Source of the DNA: Solwaraspora sp. WMMA2065
GTDB taxonomy: Bacteria; Actinomycetota; Actinomycetes; Mycobacteriales; Micromonosporaceae
Reading direction: 5' to 3'
Length of the DNA stretch: 64,000 nucleotides
Assembly: GCF_030345075.1 (NCBI RefSeq)
Contig: NZ_CP128361.1
Coordinates: 4,712,001-4,776,000, forward strand
Below the pieces are notes generated by a model. The model was given only the letters and a program-made list of their open reading frames with translations, did no database searches and was not told the origin of the DNA. A program made the translations under genes and the position numbers. Every line of letters starts with the position of its first letter. Positions within the stretch are counted from its first letter, which is position 1. Positions 50,245 to 59,558 of this stretch are shown here, piece by piece.

Positions 50245-51783
50245 CTAACCGGCGTCGGGCAGGATCCCTTCGGCCCGTGCCCACCGCAGCAGCTCCGCCT
50301 CGGCCTCGTCGCGGTCCAGCGGCCCGCGCTCCAGCCGGGTCTCCTTGAGGTGCCGCCAGGCCCGACCGACGACCGGTCCCGGCGGTACGCCGAGCAGCTC
50401 CATGATCGCGTTGCCGTCCAGGTCGGGGCGGACCCGGGCCAGATCCTCCTCGGCCTGGATCCGGGCGATCCGCTCCTCCAGCGCGTCGTAGTCGGCGGCC
50501 AGCGCGGCGGCCTTGCGCCGGTTGCGGGTGGTGCAGTCGGACCGGGTCAGTTTGTGCAGTCGGGGCAGCAGATCCTCGGCGTCGGTGACGTAGCGGCGGA
50601 CCGCCGAGTCGGTCCACTCGCCCCGGCCGTACCCGTAGAACCGCAGGTGCAGGCCGACCAGCTTGGCCACCTGGGTGGTGACCTCCTTGGGGTAGCGCAG
50701 CGCCTTCATCCGGTGCCGGGTCATCCGGGCACCGACCACCTCGTGGTGGTGGAAGCTGACCCGGCCGTCCGACCCGACCGCCTTGGTCGCCGGCTTGCCG
50801 ACGTCGTGCATCAGCGCCGCCATCCGCAGCACGAAGTCGCAGCCGTCGCTCTCCAGCCGGACGGCGTTGCTCACCACGGTCAGCGTGTGTTCGTACACGT
50901 CCTTGTGCTGGGCGTGCTCGTCGATCTCCAGCCGCAGCCCGGACAGCTCCGGCAGGAACCGGTCGGCCAGCCCGGAGTCGACCAGCAGCCGCAACCCGGC
51001 GACCGGGTCGGCGCCGCACAGCAGCTTGCTGAACTCGTCCCGGATCCGCTCGGCGGTGATCCGGTCCAGGTCGGCCGCCATGGCGGCCATCGCCGCGCGG
51101 ACGTCCGGATGCACGGCGAACCTCAGCTGCGCGGCGAACCGGGCGGCCCGTAGCATCCGCAGCGGGTCGTCGCCGAACGAGTCCTGCGGCGTCCCCGGGG
51201 TACGGATGATCTTCGCGGCCAGATCGCTGACCCCGCCGTACGGGTCGGTGAACCGGTGCTCGGGCAGGCTGACCGCCATCGCGTTGATGGTGAAGTCGCG
51301 CCGCCGCAGGTCGTCGGCGAGACTGGTGCCGTAGGCGACCACCGGGTTGCGGGTCACCCCGTCGTAGGCCTCCGCCCGGTAGGTGGTGATCTCCAGGGTC
51401 ATCCCACCCCGCCGGGCACCGATGGTGCCGAACTCACGGCCGGTCTCCCAGATCGCCTCCGCCCAGCCCTTGAGCACCCCCAGGGTCTGGTCCGGGTGCG
51501 CGTCGGTGCAGAAGTCCAGGTCGCTGCCGAGTCGGCCGAGCAGCGCGTCGCGGACCGAGCCGCCGACCAGGTGCAGCTCGTGGCCGGCGGCGGCGAACCG
51601 GTTGCCGAGTTCGTCGGCGACCGGGGAGACCCGGAGCAGTTCGGTGACGGCGTTGCGTTGCACGGCGGTCAGATCGCCCGGGGTCGCCGCGGTGCGGTCG
51701 GACCCGACGGTGGCACGAGCGTCAGGGGCCCGACGATCGGTGGCGCGGGCATCGGTGGCGCGAGGCGCGGAGGTTTCGGACAT
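50245..51783 (-). CDS. cca: CCA-adding tRNA nucleotidyltransferase (HD-type)
   Basis: The 512-residue enzyme adds or repairs the CCA end of tRNA. Nucleotidyltransferase motifs: LVGGSVRDALLGRLGSDLDF, RRRDFTINAMAV and DDPLRMLRAARFAA. An HD domain follows (ALMHDVGKP near 310), as in Rv3907c/PcnA. The first 40 residues are an Ala/Arg/Asp repeat (RATDARATDRR) and probably disordered. TACTCT precedes the start. It begins the mycobacteria-like block pcnA-...-murJ-sigM, but the usual NUDIX gene and the large DUF6049 gene are absent; a 351-residue protein replaces them. Confidence 0.95.
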   Translation of the reverse strand: MSETSAPRATDARATDRRAPDARATVGSDRTAATPGDLTAVQRNAVTELLRVSPVADELGNRFAAAGHELHLVGGSVRDALLGRLGSDLDFCTDAHPDQTLGVLKGWAEAIWETGREFGTIGARRGGMTLEITTYRAEAYDGVTRNPVVAYGTSLADDLRRRDFTINAMAVSLPEHRFTDPYGGVSDLAAKIIRTPGTPQDSFGDDPLRMLRAARFAAQLRFAVHPDVRAAMAAMAADLDRITAERIRDEFSKLLCGADPVAGLRLLVDSGLADRFLPELSGLRLEIDEHAQHKDVYEHTLTVVSNAVRLESDGCDFVLRMAALMHDVGKPATKAVGSDGRVSFHHHEVVGARMTRHRMKALRYPKEVTTQVAKLVGLHLRFYGYGRGEWTDSAVRRYVTDAEDLLPRLHKLTRSDCTTRNRRKAAALAADYDALEERIARIQAEEDLARVRPDLDGNAIMELLGVPPGPVVGRAWRHLKETRLERGPLDRDEAEAELLRWARAEGILPDAG

Positions 51784-51842
51784 GGGATCGCCAGAGTAGC
51801 CGCTGTGGCCGTCGCCGCCCCCGCCGGGCAGGATGAGTCACC

Positions 51843-52898
51843 GTGCCGATTCCCGAACCGTTGGCCAGCCTGACCACCGATCCGACCTTCTGGGCGGCGT
51901 ACCTGCCGCCGGTGGCCGGACCCGCACCGGCCCACCACGCGCAGACCCGGGTGGTGCTGCCGGTCGCCGACGGCTACGGCCTGGTGCTGGAGATCGATCT
52001 CGGGTACGGCGAATGCCTGCTCGGCCTGCGCCAACCGGGGGCGTCCGAACCGCTGCCGCTGGCCCGGCTGGATCCGGGCCGGCCGTACGCGGCGGTGCTG
52101 CGCTGGGCGGAGCTGGACCTGATCGGCCGGTTGCTCGCCCTGGACGATCCGGCGTGGCCGCATCCCGGTCTGCTGGTGGCGCTGCTGCACCGGTACGCAC
52201 CACCGGCCGGTGACCCGCCGGCGGCGGACCGGGCAGCCACCATGCTGGCCACCGCGCTGCGCGCACTGCGCCGCGACGAGCCGTCGGGAACCGAAGACCC
52301 GGCAACACCTGATGGCCCGGCGACCTCTGGCGACGGCCCGGCGGGCGAGCCGGGCGTCGCCGACGCGTCGGCGACGACGGCGGGTCCGGTGCAGCCGCCG
52401 CTGGAGCTGTTCGCCGACCCGTCCTGGTGGCCGGCACCGGCCACGGTCGACCCTCGGATCCTCGACGACGAGTCGGTGGCCCGGCAGGTACGTGACCATC
52501 TCGACCACGGCGCCCGGACACACTGGCGGTACGCCGTCGGCTGGGGGTGGGTGGCCGCCGGGCAGCCGGACGGCCCTGGCGCACCGGCCCGCGTCCTCGG
52601 TGCGGAGTCCTTCCCGTTCGACGAGATCACCGAGTTGGTACGCCGCGCGGCGGCCCGGCACCGCCGGCTGCTCGACACGCCGTGGCGGCGTACGCCGGCC
52701 GTGGCCGAACTGGCCCGGCGGGCCCGCGACACCGGCGACCTGGCGGTGGTGCCGGTACTCGGTCGGACGCTGGCCGAGGCCGGCTGCGACCATCCGACGC
52801 TGCTGGACGCGCTGACCGAGCCGGTGGTGCCGGCCGAGGCCGCCTGGGTGGTCGACGCACTGTCGGGCATCGTCCCGGCCGACGACGACGGCCGATAG
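51843..52898 (+). CDS. Hypothetical 351-residue protein between cca and murJ
   Basis: Begins VPIPEPLASLTTDPTFWAAY and has the strongest pattern in its first half (PVADGYGLVLEIDLGYGECLLGLRQPG), then a Pro-rich linker and a C-terminal Arg/Ala-rich helical part (AVAELARRARDTGDLAVVPVLGR). I do not recognise the family. It occupies the position where mycobacteria have a NUDIX hydrolase and a large membrane protein. A CAGGAT -10-like element lies 8 nt before GTG 51843. Divergent from cca. Confidence 0.65.
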   Translation: MPIPEPLASLTTDPTFWAAYLPPVAGPAPAHHAQTRVVLPVADGYGLVLEIDLGYGECLLGLRQPGASEPLPLARLDPGRPYAAVLRWAELDLIGRLLALDDPAWPHPGLLVALLHRYAPPAGDPPAADRAATMLATALRALRRDEPSGTEDPATPDGPATSGDGPAGEPGVADASATTAGPVQPPLELFADPSWWPAPATVDPRILDDESVARQVRDHLDHGARTHWRYAVGWGWVAAGQPDGPGAPARVLGAESFPFDEITELVRRAAARHRRLLDTPWRRTPAVAELARRARDTGDLAVVPVLGRTLAEAGCDHPTLLDALTEPVVPAEAAWVVDALSGIVPADDDGR

Positions 52899-52953
52899 GC
52901 TCGAGCCTGCGTCCGGCGCGGCGGTTCCGGCGTACCGGCGGGGTGGAGGTCCG

Positions 52954-54735
52954 ATGAGTAGCGGGTTGTACCGGAGCACGAACGCCGACCCCGGTCGGGG
53001 CGGCCCGGAGCCGGACGGCGCCACGCTGATCTCCGTTGGACCGGGCGGCCAGCCGGTAGTGGAGTCGACCGCGCCACCGTCCGAGCCGCCGGCGGCCATG
53101 CCGGACCCGGCGGTGCAGGAGCCGCAGGAGGGCGGCAGCGCCGCCACCAACAGCGCGGTCATGGCGCTGGGCAGCCTGGTCAGCCGGGGCACCGGCTTTC
53201 TGCGGACGCTGGTGCTGGCGGCGGCGCTCGGCGGATCGCTGGTCGGTAACGCCTACACCACGGCGCAGATCTTCCCCGGCATGGTCTACGAGTTCCTGCT
53301 CGGCGGAATCCTGACCAGCGTCCTGGTGCCGGTGCTGGTGCGGCGACGCAAGTCGGACCCGGACCGCGGTCAGGCGTACGCGCAGCGGCTGCTGTCGCTG
53401 GCGGTGCTGGCGCTGGCCGTCGCCACCCTGGTCGCGATGGCGGCGGCACCGCTGCTGACGCTGCTCTACTCCAGTGACCGCACCACGGAGGAGTTCCGTG
53501 ACCTGGTCACTCTGCTGTCGTACCTGATGTTGCCGATGATCTTCTTCACCGGGTTGTCGGCGCTGGTCAGTGCGTTGTTGAACACCCGGGGGCACTTCGC
53601 GGCGCCGATGTGGGCACCGATCCTCAACAACCTGGTGGTGATCGCCACCCTGGGCACGTACATCGCGATCTTCGGTGCCCGGATCATCGAACCGGACGAG
53701 ATGACCCCCGGCCGGATCGTGCTGCTCGGCGGCGGCACCCTGCTCGGCGTGGTGGTGCAGGCCGCCGGCCTGGTCCCGGCGCTGCGCAAGGTCGGTTTCC
53801 GGTGGCGCTGGCGGTTCGACTTCCGCCAATTGGGCCTCGCCGAACTGGGTCGGCTCGGGGTCTGGATGTTTTGCTACGTGGCGGTCAGCCAGCTCGGCCT
53901 GGTGGTGGTGTTCAACCTGCTGAACCGGGCGGGCGACGAGGACGAAGCCGGCCCGCTGATCTACAACAACGTGTTCCTGCTGCTGATGATGGCGCACGGC
54001 ATCGTCGCCGTCTCGGTGATCACCGCGCTGATGCCGCGGATGAGCTCGGCCGCTGCCGACGGCCGCTACGCGGACATGGCCGTCGACCTGGCGCGCGGCA
54101 CCCGGACGGTGACGGCGGTACTCGCGCCGATCGCCGTCTGCTACGCGGTGCTGGCCACCCCGGTTTCCTTCTCCTTGTTCCGGTACGGCGCGTTCGACAC
54201 CGAAGCCGCCGACGCCACCGCCGTGGTGCTGCTGGCGGCGGCGGTCGCTCTGGTGCCGTTCGCGGTCAGTCAGTTGTTCACCTTCGGCTTCTACGCCCTG
54301 CCGGACACCCGCACCCCGGCGTTGATCAACATCCCGGTGGTGGCGCTGCGGATTCTCGTCCAGATCGGGCTGTTCGTCGCCCTGTCGGTGCAGTTCGCGG
54401 CGGCCGGCCTGATGATCGGCAACGGGGTCTCGTACCTGGCGGCGGCGGTGCTGTCGGCCTGGTTGCTGCGTCGCCGGGTCGGTCGGATCGGGTTCGGCGG
54501 AATCATGGTCACCTTCGGCAAGGTGGCGCTGGCGGCCAGCGGTGCCGCCCTGGCCGGGTGGCTTGTCGTCACGCTGCTGCCGGGTGGTGACACGCCGAGC
54601 CAGCCGTTGGCGATCCTGCAACTCGTCGGCGGCGGTGCCGCCGTCGGGCTGGTCTACCTCGGGTTGGCGGTGGTCCTGCGGATCCGCGAGATCGTCGACG
54701 TGCTGGCGATGGTGCGCCGTCGCCTCGGCCGCTGA
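52954..54735 (+). CDS. murJ: Lipid II flippase MurJ
   Basis: MurJ moves lipid II across the membrane. The 593-residue protein has a 65-residue cytoplasmic tail, then 14 membrane helices; SAVMALGSLVSRGTGFLRTLVLAAALG starts the first pair, followed by NAYTTAQIFPGMVYEFLLGGILTSVLVPVL and, later, NLLNRAGDEDEAGPLIYNNVFLLLMMAHG. Its C-terminus stops shortly after the last helix: unlike the mycobacterial MviN, it has no pseudokinase domain, which is encoded by the separate gene at 55275. RBS GGAGG lies 4-5 nt before ATG 52954 and a TAGGCT element overlaps the preceding stop. Confidence 0.95.
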   Translation: MSSGLYRSTNADPGRGGPEPDGATLISVGPGGQPVVESTAPPSEPPAAMPDPAVQEPQEGGSAATNSAVMALGSLVSRGTGFLRTLVLAAALGGSLVGNAYTTAQIFPGMVYEFLLGGILTSVLVPVLVRRRKSDPDRGQAYAQRLLSLAVLALAVATLVAMAAAPLLTLLYSSDRTTEEFRDLVTLLSYLMLPMIFFTGLSALVSALLNTRGHFAAPMWAPILNNLVVIATLGTYIAIFGARIIEPDEMTPGRIVLLGGGTLLGVVVQAAGLVPALRKVGFRWRWRFDFRQLGLAELGRLGVWMFCYVAVSQLGLVVVFNLLNRAGDEDEAGPLIYNNVFLLLMMAHGIVAVSVITALMPRMSSAAADGRYADMAVDLARGTRTVTAVLAPIAVCYAVLATPVSFSLFRYGAFDTEAADATAVVLLAAAVALVPFAVSQLFTFGFYALPDTRTPALINIPVVALRILVQIGLFVALSVQFAAAGLMIGNGVSYLAAAVLSAWLLRRRVGRIGFGGIMVTFGKVALAASGAALAGWLVVTLLPGGDTPSQPLAILQLVGGGAAVGLVYLGLAVVLRIREIVDVLAMVRRRLGR

Positions 54736-55274
54736 CCGTCGAGATCAGCCTGTGGACCAACCTGTGGATAACCGGGTTGGACACGCTCGACACCAGGTCA
54801 GCGCCTGTGGATAACTCAGAACCAGGATCCTCGTTACGGGCGGTGTCGGAGTGTCGGTGGCCCGGTCGCGGTGGGGCGGTCGGGTGGGCTGTCGCGGCGG
54901 GCTGGGAGCGGCACCCGGGCGGTACAACGTATATTTGCGATGGAGGTTATGCGTCCGGCCGTACGGGCAGGGTGGCGTTGACCGGGTCCGGTCGGCGCGG
55001 GTCCGCCAGACGGCAGGTCGACCCCCGGTCGGCATTGCAAGAGCTGCGGGAAGCTGAGATGTTGGTGTTGCCGCAACGCAGGTAAGGTCGTTCTGGACGG
55101 ATACGTGCGACACCGGGTCGTGACCGGTGACGTTCCACCGCTGCGGGGCCGGCCGGTGCCGGAAGCACGACGACCAGCACGGCAGGTGCGACCAGCAGGA
55201 CAATCGGACAACCGGCAGATAACACCGGACGACCAGCACCAGGGTTCGACCGAGACGATCCACAGGGAGGACGG
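54736..55274. promoter_or_regulatory. 539-bp gap with two perfect DnaA boxes upstream of the pseudokinase gene
   Basis: TGTGGATAA at 54763-54771 and 54806-54814 are exact DnaA boxes (complement of TTATCCACA), 43 bp apart; TGTGGACCA at 54751-54759 is a weaker third. The remaining sequence shows no convincing gene. A promoter for the pseudokinase-sigM-rsmA genes is expected near the right end. Confidence 0.55.
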
Positions 55275-56816
55275 GTGACCCAGGTCGGCGAAGGCCAGGA
55301 GGCGGACGAGGCCAGTCCGCCGATGATGGCCTTCGATGCGCCCTCCGCCGGCGAGATCCTCGCCGAGCGATACCAGCTGGCTCAGCACGTCAACAACGAC
55401 AGTGCGGGTCGGCAGGTCTGGCGTGGGGTCGACGTGGTGCTGCGCCGTCCGGTCGCGGTGGTGCTGCGCTACCCCGGTGGCGATTCCGCCATGGAGATGC
55501 TGCAGGCCGCGGTCCGGGCCAGTCGGGTCATCCACTCCAACCTGGTCGGCGTCTACGATGCCATCGACGAGGGGCAGCGGGCCTACGTGGTCCGCGAGTG
55601 GGTGGAGGGCGATTCCCTGCGCGAGGTGATCGCCGCCGCCGGTCCGTTGGACGCGGCCCGGGCCACCATGATCGCCCACTCGGTCGCCTCCGCCATCGCG
55701 GCGGTGCACGCCACCGGCATGGTGCACGGCAACATCCACCCCGGCACGGTGATGATCGGCCACGACGGCCGGGTGGTGCTGGCCGACGCCAGGGCCGACA
55801 GCTCCGACACCTACGAAACCGACATCCGGGCGATCGGCGGAGTGCTCTACTTCGCGATGACCGGCCACTGGCCGCAGCACGAGGCAGGCAGCACCGCGCT
55901 GCCGGACGCGGTCCGGGACGCGACCGGGGCAGTCGCCGCTCCCCGCCAGGTGCGCTCCGGTGTGCCGGCGTACCTCGACGACCTGACCATGGACCTGCTC
56001 GACCCACGGCTCGCGCTGCCCACCTCCGAGGTACTCGCCGCCGAGCTGGGTCGGCTCGACGCCAGCACCGAGGAGCACTACCTCGACAGCGTCGGGCCGC
56101 TACGGTTCTCGGCGGCCGACGACGACGAACCGACCGGCACCCCACTGGCGGCCCGCCGCAAGATCGCCGCCGGTGTCGCCGGCCTGCTGGTCATCGCGGT
56201 GATCGGGCTGTATTTCGGGATCAGTGCGCTCGGCAACGACGGTGACGGCGAGGACGGTCAGTCGACACTGCCGCAGACCCAGGTGACCTCGACCCCGGGC
56301 CCCACCGAGACCAGTGCCCCGGCCCAGCCACAGCCGATCGCCCTCGCCGGCGACCAGGTCCGTATCGTCGACGCCGACGGTGCCCGTGACGAGCTCGACG
56401 GGGCGCAGGCCGCCGTCGACGGCGACACCAGCACCGGCTGGGAGACCGACGCCTACGAGCGCAACCCCAACTTCGGCAACCTGAAGCGGGGCATGGGGGT
56501 GCTGATCGACCTGCAGGAGCCACGGGCGGTGACCAGCGTGAAGGTCGAGCTGTCCGCATCCGGTGCCACCGCCGAGCTGCTGGCCGGTCCGAACGATCCG
56601 GGAGCGACCCGGGAAGGCGACGACGAGATCCTCGAGACGTTCACCGACCGGATCGGTGCCCGATTCGAGAACGCCGACGGCGCAACCCTCACCTTCAGCG
56701 GGTTCTCGCCCGACGAGACCTACCAGTACCTCCTGGTATGGATCACCAAACTGCCTCCGATCGGCAACGACAAGTACCAGATCGGCGTTCAGGAGATCAC
56801 GGTCGAGGGGCCATGA
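55275..56816 (+). CDS. Membrane pseudokinase with discoidin-like C-terminal domain (MviN partner)
   Basis: 513 residues. An N-terminal kinase fold (about 25-270) has lost its catalytic residues: VAIK reads VAVV, HRDxKPxN reads HGNIHPGT, and the DFG reads ADA; it is thus a pseudokinase. A membrane helix follows (AGVAGLLVIAVIGLYFGISAL, near 305), then a linker and a discoidin/galactose-binding-like extracellular domain (DGDTSTGWETDAYERN, TYQYLLVWITKLP). In mycobacteria the same two domains are the C-terminus of the MurJ protein (MviN), so this is the separated form. The GTG start follows GGGAGGACGG. It overlaps sigM by ATGA. Confidence 0.92.
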   Translation: MTQVGEGQEADEASPPMMAFDAPSAGEILAERYQLAQHVNNDSAGRQVWRGVDVVLRRPVAVVLRYPGGDSAMEMLQAAVRASRVIHSNLVGVYDAIDEGQRAYVVREWVEGDSLREVIAAAGPLDAARATMIAHSVASAIAAVHATGMVHGNIHPGTVMIGHDGRVVLADARADSSDTYETDIRAIGGVLYFAMTGHWPQHEAGSTALPDAVRDATGAVAAPRQVRSGVPAYLDDLTMDLLDPRLALPTSEVLAAELGRLDASTEEHYLDSVGPLRFSAADDDEPTGTPLAARRKIAAGVAGLLVIAVIGLYFGISALGNDGDGEDGQSTLPQTQVTSTPGPTETSAPAQPQPIALAGDQVRIVDADGARDELDGAQAAVDGDTSTGWETDAYERNPNFGNLKRGMGVLIDLQEPRAVTSVKVELSASGATAELLAGPNDPGATREGDDEILETFTDRIGARFENADGATLTFSGFSPDETYQYLLVWITKLPPIGNDKYQIGVQEITVEGP

Positions 56817-57505
56817 CCGGACGCCGGGCCGACCTCGGCGACGAGGAACTGCTCCGGGCACACGTCGACGGCGACCCGGAGGCGTTCGCCGAGTTGGTAC
56901 GGCGGCACCAGGACCGGCTCTGGGCGGTTGCCCTGCGTACGCTCAGCGACCGGGAGGAGGCCGCCGACGCGCTGCAGGACGCGCTGCTGTCGGCGCACCG
57001 CGCGGCTGCCCGGTTCCGGGGCGACGCGGCGGTCACCACCTGGCTGCACCGCATCGTGGTCAACGCGTGCCTGGACCGCGTGCGCCGCCGCAAGTCCCAC
57101 CCCACCGTGCCGCTACCCGACGGTGGCCGGGACGACGACGGCGTACGCGGCACCGAGCCGGCGGCACCCCCGGTCGATCACGACACCGCGCTGGTCGTCC
57201 GCCAGGCACTGGCCGAGCTGCCGGCGGAACAGCGGGCCGCGCTGATCCTGGTCGACGTGCAGGGCTACCCGGTCGCCGACGCGGCGGTGATGCTCGGCGT
57301 CGCCGAGGGCACGGTGAAGAGCCGCTGCGCCCGGGGACGGGCCCGGCTGGCCGGTCTTCTCGGGCATCTGCGACCACAGCGGGCGAATGCGCAGGTGGCA
57401 CCACCACGCGCCCAGGTGTCGTCGCTCACCCCACGGAACCCGCAGCGGCTCGACGACGTCCCATCAGGGTCCGCACGTGGCGACGGTGGCAAGGAGGAAC
57501 GGTGA
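56813..57505 (+). CDS. sigM: ECF sigma factor SigM
   Basis: A 230-residue ECF sigma: region 2 (FAELVRRHQDRLWAVALRTL, then EEAADALQDALLSAHRAAARF), linker and region 4 (ALAELPAEQRAALILVDVQGYPVADAAVMLGVAEGTVKSRCARGRARLA). Its ATG 56813 overlaps the pseudokinase stop (ATGA) and its TGA overlaps the next GTG, so the three genes are one translational unit. Position is as in mycobacterial sigM. The C-terminal tail after region 4 is Arg/Gly-rich and variable. Confidence 0.95.
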   Translation: MTGRRADLGDEELLRAHVDGDPEAFAELVRRHQDRLWAVALRTLSDREEAADALQDALLSAHRAAARFRGDAAVTTWLHRIVVNACLDRVRRRKSHPTVPLPDGGRDDDGVRGTEPAAPPVDHDTALVVRQALAELPAEQRAALILVDVQGYPVADAAVMLGVAEGTVKSRCARGRARLAGLLGHLRPQRANAQVAPPRAQVSSLTPRNPQRLDDVPSGSARGDGGKEER

Positions 57506-58449
57506 CTGCCGACCGGTTCCAGGAGGTCGATCGAGAGCTGCTCGCCGACTATGTCGGTGGGGCGCTCGACGGCACCCCGGACGAGGTCGCCGTGGCCCGA
57601 CTGATCGCGGAGCGGCCGTCCTGGCGGGCGGCCCACGACGAGCTGGTCGAGGCCACCCAGCTGGTGCAGACGATGCTCGCCGAGTGGGGCAGCGTCGTCG
57701 AGCCGATCCCACCCGACGTCGCCGACCGGGTGCACGCCGCCCTGGCCGCCGAGCCGCTACCGCAGCCGGCCCCGGAGCCGGCGATCAGCCCGGAGCCGGC
57801 CACCGTCGCGGCATCGGTGCCGCTTGCGGCGGCCCGGGCGCGGCGGGATCGTCGCCGCCGCTGGCAGCGGTACGCCGCTCCGATCACCGTCGCGGCGGCA
57901 GCCGTGGCGTTCGCCGGCCTCGGGGTCGGCCAACTGCTCGGTGCCGGGTCCGCCGACGACGCGAGCACCGCGGCGGGCAGCCCGTCGGACGATGCCGGCA
58001 GCGCCGAAAGCCAGAGCGCCGAGACCCGGCAGGAGGGCCAGCCGGGCACGATGATGGACGCCTCCGCACCACGGCTACTGGCCAGCGGCACCGACTACCA
58101 GCGGGCGACCATCGTGCCGATGTTCGAGGCCGTGGGACGGACGGGCGGCGACGGGGGGCAACCGGGAACCGGCGAGGACACCGTACTGCAGGAGTCGCCT
58201 TCCTCGACGGCGCTGGCCAGACTGGCCGGCCCGGCCGCGTTGGCCGACTGCGTGGCCGCGGTGACCGCCGAGCACGGCAACGGCGTCCTCGGCGTCGACC
58301 TGGTGGACTTCGCGGCGTTCGAGGGTGAACCGGCGCTGGTCCTCTCGTTCAGTGACAGCTTCGGTGCCAGCTGGATCTGGGTGAGCGGCACCGGCTGCGG
58401 TACGCCTGCGGCCGGCGCGGACACCAGGTACTCGGCACAGGTAGGGTGA
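57502..58449 (+). CDS. Anti-sigma factor of SigM (RsmA-like), no zinc motif
   Basis: A 315-residue single-pass protein. The N-terminal 90 residues form the anti-sigma domain (LLADYVGGALDGTPDEVAVARLIAERPSWRAAHDELVEATQLVQ), with the GGxLDGT pattern but without the H-x3-C-x2-C metal site found in many anti-sigmas. A membrane helix follows near 135 (ITVAAAAVAFAGLGVGQLLG), then a Ser-rich linker and an extracellular domain. RBS AAGGAGG precedes GTG 57502, which overlaps the sigM stop. It is expected to hold SigM at the membrane. Confidence 0.88.
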   Translation: MTADRFQEVDRELLADYVGGALDGTPDEVAVARLIAERPSWRAAHDELVEATQLVQTMLAEWGSVVEPIPPDVADRVHAALAAEPLPQPAPEPAISPEPATVAASVPLAAARARRDRRRRWQRYAAPITVAAAAVAFAGLGVGQLLGAGSADDASTAAGSPSDDAGSAESQSAETRQEGQPGTMMDASAPRLLASGTDYQRATIVPMFEAVGRTGGDGGQPGTGEDTVLQESPSSTALARLAGPAALADCVAAVTAEHGNGVLGVDLVDFAAFEGEPALVLSFSDSFGASWIWVSGTGCGTPAAGADTRYSAQVG

Positions 58450-58564
58450 CCCTGCCGGCCGCGTGACGTGGGACACGCGGTAGCGGAGCGGGATTACCCC
58501 CCGGCTCCGTGGCGTTGTCGTCAACGGTCACCGTTGCGCAGAAATCAGACTTTGGGAGTCGGCA

Positions 58565-59521
58565 GTGGACGAGGTCCGCAACCTGATCATCATCGGCTCG
58601 GGACCGGCCGGTTACACCGCTGCGGTGTACGCCGCACGCGCCAACCTGCGCCCACTCGTCATCGAGGGGGTGCAGTCCGGCGGGGCGCTGATGACCACTA
58701 CCGAGGTGGAGAACTTCCCGGGATTCCCCGACGGCATCATGGGTCCGGAGCTGATGGACTCGATCCGTAAGCAGGCCGAGCGCTTCGGTGCCGAGTTCGT
58801 CACCGACGACGTGACGCGGGTCGAGTTGGTCGACACGGGCACCCCGGGCACCACCGAGGCCAGCACGGTGTACGTGGGCGAAACCGGCTACCGGGCCAAG
58901 GCGGTCATCCTGGCCACCGGCTCCGCGTGGCGTCCCTTGAACGTCCCCGGTGAGCAGGAGTTCCTCGGCCATGGGGTGTCCTCCTGCGCGACCTGTGACG
59001 GCTTCTTCTTCCGGGGGCAGCACGTCGTGGTGGTCGGCGGTGGCGACTCGGCGATGGAGGAGGCCACCTTCCTCACCCGGTTCGCCGAATCGGTGACCAT
59101 CGTGCACCGCCGCGACGAGTTCCGGGCCAGCCAGATCATGGCGGCCCGCGCGCTCGGCAACGACAAGATCCGGGTCGAGTGGAACAGTGTCGTCGAGGAG
59201 ATTCTCGGCGCCGACGGTAAGGTCTCCGGAATCCGGCTGCGCAACACGCACACCGGCGAGTCCCGGACCCTCGACGTCACCGGGGTCTTCGTCGCGATCG
59301 GTCACGACCCGCGGAGCGAAATGTTCCGCAGCCAGGTGGAGCTCGACGAGAACGGCTACGTGCTGGTCGACTCGCCGAGCACCCGGACCAGCGTGCCGGG
59401 CGTGTTCGCCGCCGGTGACCTGGTCGACCACACCTACCAGCAGGCGATCACCGCTGCCGGCAGCGGTTGCGCGGCGGCGCTCGACGCCGAGCGTTACCTC
59501 GCCACACTCGAAGAGGTCTGA
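58565..59521 (+). CDS. trxB: Thioredoxin-disulfide reductase
   Basis: The 318-residue FAD/NADPH enzyme reduces thioredoxin. FAD loop [18 protein letters not shown], redox pair CATC in [16 protein letters not shown] loop [16 protein letters not shown] and C-terminal [27 protein letters not shown] are all present. GTG 58565 follows a GGGAG RBS at 7 nt. It is followed by trxA after 37 bp, and a strong hairpin ends the pair at 59914-59959. Confidence 0.98.
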   Translation: MDEVRNLIIIGSGPAGYTAAVYAARANLRPLVIEGVQSGGALMTTTEVENFPGFPDGIMGPELMDSIRKQAERFGAEFVTDDVTRVELVDTGTPGTTEASTVYVGETGYRAKAVILATGSAWRPLNVPGEQEFLGHGVSSCATCDGFFFRGQHVVVVGGGDSAMEEATFLTRFAESVTIVHRRDEFRASQIMAARALGNDKIRVEWNSVVEEILGADGKVSGIRLRNTHTGESRTLDVTGVFVAIGHDPRSEMFRSQVELDENGYVLVDSPSTRTSVPGVFAAGDLVDHTYQQAITAAGSGCAAALDAERYLATLEEV

Positions 59522-59558
59522 CCGCCGGCGCACCGGCGGTCGAGGAGGAGGATTTCCC

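Noticed and set aside
54745-55263. 172-aa minus ORF and 102-aa plus ORF between murJ and the pseudokinase gene
   Set aside because: No RBS, no recognisable domains, unusual composition; the segment is better explained as regulatory DNA with DnaA boxes.
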